Under the pieces are notes generated by a model, which had not been told where the DNA came from, ran no database searches, and saw nothing but the letters and a program-made list of their open reading frames with translations. A stretch of DNA of 7,181 nt from Candidatus Blautia intestinipullorum. GTDB taxonomy: Bacteria; Bacillota; Clostridia; Lachnospirales; Lachnospiraceae. The stretch's first letter is position 1; each line of letters opens with the position of its first letter. Shown here in pieces: positions 1 through 4,913 of this stretch. Location of the stretch: positions 1 through 7,181 of the forward strand of contig DWVA01000111.1 in the NCBI GenBank assembly GCA_019120475.1, written 5' to 3'. The position numbers and the translations under genes were made by a program.

Positions 1-86
1 CTGGATTCCTCCCAGAAGTATGTGGTCATATACGCTTCCTCAAACTGATCTGTTTTTTCCTGTATAATGATTTTTTCATGGATCAT
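1..86 (-). CDS. N-terminal fragment of a protein, possibly an alpha/beta hydrolase (runs off the left edge)
   Basis: The first 28 codons of a minus-strand gene are visible, beginning MIHEKIIIQEK and reaching TTYFWEES at the window edge. The ATG at 86-84 is preceded by a good ribosome binding site (AAGGAG on the minus strand, bases 102-97) at a 10-base spacing, and further up by a promoter at 149-177. These signals make the start convincing although the rest is missing. The short N-terminus, with a beta-strand-like opening and a 'TTY' segment, resembles the start of clostridial alpha/beta hydrolases of the acetyl-esterase kind. That resemblance is from memory and rests on 28 residues, so function is a guess. 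No signal peptide is seen, so a cytoplasmic location is likely. It is transcribed divergently from rqcH. Confidence 0.6.
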   Translation of the reverse strand, partial: MIHEKIIIQEKTDQFEEAYMTTYFWEES

Positions 87-115
87 TAGATGTGCGCTCC
101 TTTTCTTATCTGATA

Positions 116-145
116 GCCGTTTTTCTGAAAGGAAACGGCGTTTTT
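116..145. other. Stem-loop in the divergent leader; terminator-like when read on the + strand
   Basis: GCCGTTT (116-122) pairs with AAACGGC (133-139), giving a 7-bp stem that G-T pairs could lengthen. On the plus strand it is followed by GTTTTT (140-145), the form of an intrinsic terminator, but no plus-strand gene is visible upstream. On the minus strand it would sit at the very 5' end of the mRNA of the left-edge gene, since the promoter at 149-177 predicts a start near base 142. It could stabilise that mRNA, or shield rqcH from stray transcription. The pairing is seen directly; the roles are inferred. Confidence 0.4.
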
Positions 146-148
146 CTT

Positions 149-177
149 ATTATAACAGGGAACGGCTGCCCGCACAA
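149..177 (-). promoter_or_regulatory. Sigma-A-type promoter for the left-edge minus-strand gene
   Basis: On the minus strand there is a perfect -10 box TATAAT (154-149), preceded by TGT as an extended -10. A 17-base spacer separates it from a weak -35 box TTGTGC (177-172). Transcription would start near base 142, leaving a leader of about 55 bases with the ribosome binding site at 102-97. Confidence 0.6.
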
Positions 178-193
178 TCGCCGCAGATTTTTT

Positions 194-222
194 TTGCGCT
201 TCTATTTATTCCATGCTATACT
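194..222 (+). promoter_or_regulatory. Sigma-A-type promoter for rqcH
   Basis: A TATACT -10 box (217-222) with an extended-10 TG (214-215) follows a poor -35 box TTGCGC (194-199) at a 17-base spacing. The predicted start near 229 leaves a leader of under 20 bases, just enough for the ribosome binding site. The box lies back-to-back with the divergent promoter at 149-177, with about 16 bases between the two -35 elements. Confidence 0.55.
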
Positions 223-246
223 GTTACAAAAAAAGGAGTAAACGAC

Positions 247-1995
247 ATGGCTTTTGACGGAATTACGATTGCGGCAATGGTCCGGGAACTTCATCAGAAC
301 CTGGACGGAGGCCGTTTCAACAAAATCGCCCAGCCGGAACCGGACGCTTTAGTGATCACGGCGAAAGGAGCAAACGGCCAATGCAGGCTGCTTCTCTCCG
401 CCAGCGCCTCTCTCCCGCTGATTTATTTTATAGACAAAAACAAACCAAGTCCCCTTACGGCGCCGAATTTTTGTATGCTTCTTCGTAAACACATCGGCAG
501 CGCAAGGATCAGCGGCATACGTCAGCCGGGACTGGAAAGAGCGATTGAATTTGAACTGGAACATTTAAACGAGATGGGGGATCCCTGCAGAAAAATTCTG
601 ATCCTGGAACTGATGGGCAAGCACAGCAACATTATTTTCTGCGATGAAGACGGGAATATTCTGGACAGCATCAAACACGTCTCTTCCCATATGAGTTCTG
701 TCCGGGAAGTTCTCCCGGGAAGGAAATATTTTCTTCCGCAAACGCAGGAGAAGCTGGATCCTCTTACTGTCAGCGAAGAGGAATTTATAGAAAAAGTATG
801 TAAAAAGCCCTGCAATATATCCAAGGCACTCTACACCTCACTGACAGGACTTAGCCCGCTGATTTCGGAAGAAATCTGCTACAGGGCGTCTATCGACGGA
901 AACGACGGGGCTCTTTCGCTGAATGAAACCGCCTGCATCCATCTTTATCATACCTTCCAGAGACTGATAGAGCAGGTAAAAGAGGGCGATTTTACCCCGA
1001 ATATCATCTACCGGGGGCAGGAACCTGTGGAATATGCCGTTCTGCCTCTGACTCAGTTCGGCCCGGAATACCACAGTCAGGAATTTCCTACGGTTTCCGC
1101 TATGCTGGACACTTATTATTCCTCGAAGGATACCCTTAACAGGATTCGCCAGAAATCTTCTGACCTTCGAAGGATCGTCCAGACTGCGCTTGAAAGGAAC
1201 AGAAAGAAATACGCGCTTCAGCAGAAACAGATGAAGGATACGGCAAAAAAGGATAAATATAAAGTATATGGAGAACTGATCAATACTTACGGTTACGGCC
1301 TGGAAGAAGGAACCCGTTCCTTTCAGGCACTGAACTATTATACAAACGAGGAGATCACGGTTCCGCTTGATCCGGCTTTGACGCCTTCGGAAAACGCGAA
1401 AAAATACTTTGACCGTTATGGCAAGCTGAAACGGACGGAAGAGGCGCTTATTGAGCAACTGGCGGAAACAGAGTCGGAGATCGAACATCTGGAATCCATC
1501 TCCAACGCTCTGGACATTGCCAGAGCCGAAAGCGATCTCAGCCAGATCAAAGAAGAGCTGACTGAATACGGCTTTATCAAAAAACACTCTTTTTCCAAGA
1601 AAGGTCAGAAAATGCAGGCGAAATCAAAGCCTCTTCACTATATATCCAGCGACGGCTACGATATTTTCGTGGGAAAAAACAATTATCAGAACGACGAACT
1701 GACTTTCAAAACGGCCACAGGAAACGACTGGTGGTTTCATGCGAAAAAAATGGCCGGTTCTCATGTGATCGTAAAGACTCCCGACGGAGAGCTTCCGGAT
1801 CGTACCTTTGAGGAAGCGGGACGGCTTGCCGCCTATTATTCCAAAGGACGTACCGCTCCTAAAGTAGAGATCGACTATATTCAAAAGAAACATGTGAAAA
1901 AACCGGGAGGAGCTAAGCCGGGATTTGTAGTATACTATACCAACTATTCTCTTATGGCAGAACCGGATATTTCCGGTATTAAAGAAGAACATTAA
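247..1995 (+). CDS. rqcH: RqcH, ribosome quality-control alanine-tailing factor (NFACT / FbpA family)
   Basis: This 582-residue cytoplasmic protein aligns from its first residues with Bacillus subtilis RqcH, which has about 570. RqcH binds stalled 50S subunits that carry peptidyl-tRNA and recruits tRNA-Ala, so that nascent chains gain C-terminal alanine tails for degradation. Older annotation calls it fibronectin-binding protein FbpA. The NFACT-N domain spans about 1-145, with MAFDG at the start (the conserved Asp is D4), FCMLLRKHI near 75-83 and ELMGKHSNII at 121-130. Helical, charged coiled-coil segments follow at about 295-340 and 390-440. The NFACT-R domain lies near 465-565, with FVGKNNYQNDELTF and DWWFHAKKMAGSH. 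The functional Asp-Arg pair of RqcH appears here as E97-R98. I chose the ATG at 247 because AGGAG (234-238) lies 8 bases upstream and family similarity begins there; the in-frame extension back to 67 crosses the promoter. No terminator of its own is seen. Confidence 0.95.
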   Translation: MAFDGITIAAMVRELHQNLDGGRFNKIAQPEPDALVITAKGANGQCRLLLSASASLPLIYFIDKNKPSPLTAPNFCMLLRKHIGSARISGIRQPGLERAIEFELEHLNEMGDPCRKILILELMGKHSNIIFCDEDGNILDSIKHVSSHMSSVREVLPGRKYFLPQTQEKLDPLTVSEEEFIEKVCKKPCNISKALYTSLTGLSPLISEEICYRASIDGNDGALSLNETACIHLYHTFQRLIEQVKEGDFTPNIIYRGQEPVEYAVLPLTQFGPEYHSQEFPTVSAMLDTYYSSKDTLNRIRQKSSDLRRIVQTALERNRKKYALQQKQMKDTAKKDKYKVYGELINTYGYGLEEGTRSFQALNYYTNEEITVPLDPALTPSENAKKYFDRYGKLKRTEEALIEQLAETESEIEHLESISNALDIARAESDLSQIKEELTEYGFIKKHSFSKKGQKMQAKSKPLHYISSDGYDIFVGKNNYQNDELTFKTATGNDWWFHAKKMAGSHVIVKTPDGELPDRTFEEAGRLAAYYSKGRTAPKVEIDYIQKKHVKKPGGAKPGFVVYYTNYSLMAEPDISGIKEEH

Positions 1996-2022
1996 AAAAA
2001 TCCCCGGCCGAAAAGCCGGGGA
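1994..2022 (-). terminator. Intrinsic terminator of the HD-domain gene, overlapping the rqcH stop codon
   Basis: TCCCCGGC (2001-2008) and GCCGGGGA (2015-2022) form a perfect 8-bp GC-rich stem with a 6-base loop. Read on the minus strand it is followed by seven U (A-run at 1994-2000), so it ends transcription from the HD gene, whose stop codon lies 12 bases before the stem. On the plus strand no U-tract follows, so it should stop rqcH transcripts only weakly. The A-run includes the last two bases of the rqcH stop codon. Confidence 0.85.
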
Positions 2023-2034
2023 CCTTCGATAGAT

Positions 2035-2613
2035 TTATTCCTGTTCCATAGCCTTATTGATCTGTGCCTCGCAGGAACGCATAGCTTCCAGAGTTTTCTC
2101 AAAAAGTTCCGTAAGCTCCCATCCCAGCATGTCCGCTCCCTTCTGGATGATCTCGCGGGAGCATCCTGCCGCAAAGCGTTTGTCCTTAAATTTCTTCTTG
2201 ATACTTTTCACTTCCATATCCATAACGCTTTTGGACGGACGCATTAAAGCCGCCGCCCAGATCAAACCTGTCAGCTCGTCTGCGGCAAACATGATCTTTT
2301 CCATAAGGAGCTCAGGTTCAACGTCAGAACAGATTCCGTATCCATGGCTGCATACTGCATGGACCAGCTCCTCGGAAGCTCCGATCTCCGCCAGCAGTTC
2401 CGGCGCCTTTTTGCAGTGCTGATCCGGCCATTTCTCAAAATCCACGTCATGAAGCAGTCCTGCGATCCCCCAGAATTCTTCGTCCTCCTGGTTTTCTTTT
2501 GCGAACCATCTCATGACGCCTTCTACTGTTAACGCATGCTGGATGTGAAAAGGTTCCTGATTATACTTTTTCAGAAGAGCCATAGCTTCCTCTCTTGTAA
2601 CATTGGCATTCAT
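2035..2613 (-). CDS. HD-superfamily metal-dependent phosphohydrolase
   Basis: With the ATG at 2613 this is a 192-residue soluble protein. It shows the HD-domain metal ligands in order: His26 (HIQHAL region), His55-Asp56 (AGLLHDVDFE), possibly His90 (CSHGYG), and Asp112 (FAADELTG). HD proteins of this class are usually metal-dependent phosphohydrolases; the substrate cannot be read from the sequence. The pattern resembles the short stand-alone 'predicted HD hydrolase' group of Firmicutes rather than ppGpp or dGTP hydrolases. The start is uncertain. The ATG at 2613 fits the usual N-terminus (a few residues, then REEAxxLLKKYNQEPFH) but has no ribosome binding site, while a strong one at 2676-2670 points to codon AUA at 2661. 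A GTG at 2721 lies inside the promoter and cannot be used. The ATG at 2583 (M11), with AGAGAGGA 4 bases upstream, is another option. The gene has its own promoter and a strong terminator, so it is probably monocistronic. Confidence 0.85.
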   Translation of the reverse strand: MNANVTREEAMALLKKYNQEPFHIQHALTVEGVMRWFAKENQEDEEFWGIAGLLHDVDFEKWPDQHCKKAPELLAEIGASEELVHAVCSHGYGICSDVEPELLMEKIMFAADELTGLIWAAALMRPSKSVMDMEVKSIKKKFKDKRFAAGCSREIIQKGADMLGWELTELFEKTLEAMRSCEAQINKAMEQE

Positions 2614-2669
2614 AATATTTACTGTTCGTATACTGGAAGAAACGTTTGTCCCTTTGTATATGAACGCTG

Positions 2670-2676
2670 CCTCCTC
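2670..2676 (-). promoter_or_regulatory. Strong ribosome binding site with no AUG/GUG/UUG at proper spacing
   Basis: The minus strand reads GAGGAGG here, an almost full anti-16S match. Eight bases downstream lies the codon ATA (2661-2659), in frame with the HD protein. No ATG, GTG or TTG occurs in any frame between this site and the ATG at 2613, which is 56 bases away. It is either used with an AUA start or left over from a lost ATG. Confidence 0.5.
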
Positions 2677-2700
2677 TCTAGCATAAATTCTGCATTTTTT

Positions 2701-2729
2701 ATTGTACTCGCAATTTTGCACATTATCAA
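2701..2729 (-). promoter_or_regulatory. Near-consensus sigma-A promoter of the HD-domain gene
   Basis: On the minus strand, TTGATA (2729-2724) is followed by a 17-base spacer and TACAAT (2706-2701). It lies directly after the AraC-type gene's stop codon (2733-2731). The predicted transcription start near 2694 gives a leader of about 80 bases to the ATG at 2613, and includes the GAGGAGG site. Confidence 0.7.
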
Positions 2730-2730
2730 G

Positions 2731-3699
2731 TTAAAGTTTTTCGGACACCTGTCTCTTCCTGTACGCTGCAGGCGTCATGCCGTAAAAGCGCCGGAAGGAG
2801 GCGATAAAGGCGCTTGGAGATGGAAACTGCAGTTGACAGGCAATATCCGTAACTGTTTTATCAGAAGATTTTAAAAGCGCCTCTCCCGCCTGCAGGCGGT
2901 ATCTTAATAAATATTGATATGGAGAATAACCTGTATACTTCCGGAAGCACCGGAGACACTCCGTTTTACTCACATTTCCGGCAGCGGCGATATCTTCCAG
3001 ACTCAGCGGATTTTGATAATTTTCATGGACAAAGGCCAGAAGCGCGCAGATCCGGTCGTGATCCTTTTTGCGTATATGCGGCAAATGATCCTTTTCCATC
3101 AGAATATGGACTGTTTCCAGCCAGAGCGCGGCAATAGAGAGGGACAGTTCATATTCCCGGAAATCGTCTTCCTTCTTTTCAAAGTAAAGCACGTCCAGTT
3201 CTTTCAGTTTCTTCAGAGCCTTCTCTGCTCCATTATTTCCCGGAGACAGAGCCAGGTACATCACCGCCGGATTTTTAATGATCCGCTCTACCTGCTTTTC
3301 CTCCATGGCGCTTTCTGAAAAAAATCCCAGCATTTTTGGCGGTATCAGAAAACTGTGGTAATGGCAGTCCTCTTTTTCCGTGATCCGGTGCAGCACGCCG
3401 GAATTAAGAAACATACAGCTTCCGGCAGACAGATCGCATTCCTCTTCCCAGATTTTAAAATGCACAGCTCCTTTTTTGATATATACAAACTGAACTTCGT
3501 CATGCCAGTGAAGGACACGGAAACCTTCGTTATAAGGTTCACAGTGTTCTCTTCTCACATCCAGCACAAGAAGAGGAAACTTTGTGCTGTGATAAGGATT
3601 ATGAGAATAAACAGGTCCGGACGGCTGTTCCCTGTAATTCACTTCATCTTCCTCCTCGAAATCATTTACAGTTTTTGATTTGGTTATTTTCATATACAT
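2731..3699 (-). CDS. AraC-family transcriptional regulator with N-terminal cupin domain
   Basis: This 322-residue cytoplasmic DNA-binding protein has a typical AraC/XylS layout. The N-terminal part carries a cupin-type sensor fold at about 55-125, with HWHDEVQFVYIKKGAVHF at 64-81 and H104, H113 and H115 as further possible ligands. A helical linker follows at about 155-210. The C-terminal tandem helix-turn-helix domain covers 218-316. Its first helix-turn-helix is LEDIAAAGNVSKTECLRCF (234-252), with the family signature GYSPYQYLLRYRLQAGEALL after it. The second is TVTDIACQLQFPSPSAF (282-298), followed by FRRFYGMTPAAYRK. The inducer is unknown; such proteins commonly respond to sugars or small metabolites. 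Two ATGs, at 3699 and 3693, are possible starts, both with weak ribosome binding sites. It is divergent from the Cys-rich gene and may control it or itself; the downstream HD gene has a separate promoter. Confidence 0.92.
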   Translation of the reverse strand: MYMKITKSKTVNDFEEEDEVNYREQPSGPVYSHNPYHSTKFPLLVLDVRREHCEPYNEGFRVLHWHDEVQFVYIKKGAVHFKIWEEECDLSAGSCMFLNSGVLHRITEKEDCHYHSFLIPPKMLGFFSESAMEEKQVERIIKNPAVMYLALSPGNNGAEKALKKLKELDVLYFEKKEDDFREYELSLSIAALWLETVHILMEKDHLPHIRKKDHDRICALLAFVHENYQNPLSLEDIAAAGNVSKTECLRCFRKYTGYSPYQYLLRYRLQAGEALLKSSDKTVTDIACQLQFPSPSAFIASFRRFYGMTPAAYRKRQVSEKL

Positions 3700-3716
3700 A
3701 TTACCACTTTATCCGC

Positions 3717-3749
3717 TATCATACCAGAAAATCTTGTGATAATATGATA
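3717..3749. promoter_or_regulatory. Inverted repeat between the AraC-type gene and the Cys-rich gene, with a -10 box for the regulator
   Basis: TATCATA (3717-3723) and TATGATA (3743-3749) are perfect 7-bp inverted copies with 19 bases between them, about two and a half helical turns centre to centre. The left arm holds an extended -10 box on the minus strand (TGG then TATGAT, 3723-3718), suitable for the AraC-type gene, with no recognisable -35. A binding site for an autoregulator is plausible. The repeat is AT-rich and short, so chance is not excluded. I could not find a convincing promoter for the Cys-rich gene in 3750-3830, though AT-rich TATAAA (3795-3800) is a weak candidate. Confidence 0.35.
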
Positions 3750-3823
3750 CTCGCAGCAGAGAATCAGCCACGGGTTGTCCGGAAAGAAAAATCATATAAA
3801 CATAATTTTTCAACCGGGCAGTC

Positions 3824-3853
3824 ATGAATAAGACCAGGGAGGAAAATATATGA
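3824..3853 (+). other. Possible 9-codon leader ORF coupled to the Cys-rich gene
   Basis: An ATG at 3824 opens the reading frame MNKTREENI, whose TGA (3851-3853) overlaps the ATG of the next gene as ATGA. That overlap is the classic arrangement for translational coupling. Its own ribosome binding site is poor, and the ribosome binding site of the next gene lies inside it, so it may be chance. Confidence 0.2.
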
Positions 3854-4176
3854 TAATTGACGGAAATGAAATTGAAAAAAGAGCTATGGAAGAATTCCAT
3901 AAAGGAAACCGGAAAGAAGGCCTGCGCATCCAGGAGGAATTCGCCGCCGCTTTCCGGACAGAGTACGCGCAGAAAGATCACTGTTCCTGCACAAAAGCAT
4001 GCCGCTATCATGGAAACTGCAAAGAATGCGTCGCCATCCACAGAGCCCATCAGGAACATGTGCCAAACTGTATGCGTCTTATGATCAATAAAAAAATAGA
4101 ACTTTTGTCTGAACTTACAGAACACAGCTACGCTGATCAGCGTTCTTCCAGATCCAGCAGCAGCACATCGAAATAA
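3850..4176 (+). CDS. Small Cys/His-rich, probably metal-binding protein of unknown function
   Basis: This 108-residue protein starts at an ATG with an excellent ribosome binding site (AGGGAGG, 3836-3842) at 7-base spacing. Residues 1-40 look helical and charged (EKRAMEEFHKGNRKEGLRIQEEF). The core, 45-74, is a dense ligand cluster: C45, C47, C51, H54, C57, C60, H64, H67, H70 and C74, in the pattern CxCx3CxxHxxCxxCx3H...C. This suggests binding of zinc or an iron-sulfur cluster. Similar small proteins with CxxHGxCxxCxxxHR followed by a proline and a cysteine are frequent in clostridia and are sometimes mislabelled 'LPS biosynthesis protein'; I know of no tested function. The last ~14 residues (ending SSRSSSSTSK) are low-complexity and are encoded opposite the end of larE, so they may be a late addition by stop-codon loss. 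No signal peptide or membrane segment is seen. It is divergent from the AraC-type regulator. Confidence 0.8.
   Translation: MIIDGNEIEKRAMEEFHKGNRKEGLRIQEEFAAAFRTEYAQKDHCSCTKACRYHGNCKECVAIHRAHQEHVPNCMRLMINKKIELLSELTEHSYADQRSSRSSSSTSK
4130..4143. repeat. 14-bp perfect palindrome at the tail-to-tail gene overlap
   Basis: ACGCTGATCAGCGT is self-complementary and contains the larE stop codon (4139-4137) and codons 94-98 of the Cys-rich gene. As RNA it could form a 5-bp stem with a GATC loop on either strand. No U-run follows on either side, so it is not a standard terminator. Confidence 0.4.
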
Positions 4177-4880
4177 GGTTCCAGAGCTTTCTGGACCTCT
4201 TTCCTTTTTTGGAAAAGCATTTCAAACTGTTTCTCCGGGATCTGCAGTCTTGCAGCGTCATGAAACAGCCGTATGCGGAAATCAGAAAATCCCAGGGCAG
4301 CCAGCGCCTCCTCGCCTTTTTCTATTCTGGTCAAAAGAGTCCCATTTATAGGCACTCCCGTTGGAATTCTTGTGGCGAGACAGGCATAGGAGGGCTTTTC
4401 CCAAGTGAAAAGCCCTGCCTCTCTGGACAGCTTCCGGATTTCATTTTTCGTAAGTCCACAGTCTCTTAAAGGAGACAGCACCTTCAGTTCCCGCACCGCT
4501 TTCATTCCCGGACGGTCAGAAGCCTCATCAGAGGCGTTTGTACCGTCAAGAAGGATCTCATATCCATCCTTTAAAGCCTGCCGTCTCAAGGTCCTGAACA
4601 AAGCAGATTTACAGTAATAGCAGCGGTCTGAAGGATTTTGGATCACCCTGGTTTCCGCTAAAATGTCATATTCGACTACAGTAAGCTCTATTCCGAGTTC
4701 CTCTGTCAGACGTATTGCGTCGCGCAGCTCAAATTCCGGCTGAAAAGCCGTCTTTATAAAATAGGGACGGATATCCGCTCCATATTTCCTGCCTGCATAT
4801 AGTAGATACGCAGAGTCCACGCCGCCGGAAAATCCCAGGGCAACACGGGGATACTTCTCAAAAAATTCTTTCAGTTTCAT
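4137..4880 (-). CDS. larE: LarE-type ATP-dependent sulfur transferase (nickel-pincer cofactor synthesis), three-cysteine form
   Basis: This 247-residue cytoplasmic protein belongs to the PP-loop ATP pyrophosphatases. The P-loop SGGVDS is at 18-23, and DGTNASDEASDRPG at 112-125 and KPSYACLATRIP at 162-173 match LarE. LarE adenylates a carboxylate of pyridinium-3,5-dicarboxylate mononucleotide and replaces it with a thiocarboxylate during synthesis of the nickel-pincer nucleotide used by lactate racemase (LarA). C167 sits where the sacrificial cysteine of Lactobacillus plantarum LarE is found. C87 and C90 (RCYYCK) add a CxxC, giving the three-cysteine set associated with LarE homologues that carry a [4Fe-4S] cluster. 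The length is slightly below the 250-280 typical of the family. The start has a modest ribosome binding site (TAGGGA, about 4 bases upstream). leuS ends 33 bases upstream with no terminator between, so they are likely co-transcribed. larA, larB and larC are not in view, so a role in another sulfuration is possible. Confidence 0.88.
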   Translation of the reverse strand: MKLKEFFEKYPRVALGFSGGVDSAYLLYAGRKYGADIRPYFIKTAFQPEFELRDAIRLTEELGIELTVVEYDILAETRVIQNPSDRCYYCKSALFRTLRRQALKDGYEILLDGTNASDEASDRPGMKAVRELKVLSPLRDCGLTKNEIRKLSREAGLFTWEKPSYACLATRIPTGVPINGTLLTRIEKGEEALAALGFSDFRIRLFHDAARLQIPEKQFEMLFQKRKEVQKALEPYFDVLLLDLEER

Positions 4881-4913
4881 AAATCCCTACCAGAATACTG
4901 AACAGATACTGAC

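Noticed and set aside
67..246. N-terminal extension of rqcH starting at the ATG at 67
   Set aside because: It crosses both divergent promoters and the start of the left-edge gene, has no family similarity, and the ATG at 247 has an ideal ribosome binding site.
838..1587. Long minus-strand open frame (249 codons) inside rqcH
   Set aside because: It is antisense to a strongly conserved gene, has no recognisable domain and no good start signals; it is a by-product of rqcH codon usage.
2614..2721. GTG at 2721 as start of the HD protein
   Set aside because: The codon lies in the spacer of the promoter TTGATA-17-TACAAT, upstream of the predicted transcription start, and has no ribosome binding site.
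3709..4125. Minus-strand hydrophobic open frame opposite the Cys-rich gene
   Set aside because: It starts at a GTG without a ribosome binding site. The opposite strand has a strong ribosome binding site and a clear Cys/His motif, so this is its shadow.
4180..4216. Small hairpin TCCAGA/TCTGGA followed by a T-rich stretch, as terminator of the Cys-rich gene
   Set aside because: The stem is only 6 bp, moderately AT-containing, separated from the T-run by several bases, and lies inside larE codons; not strong enough to call.
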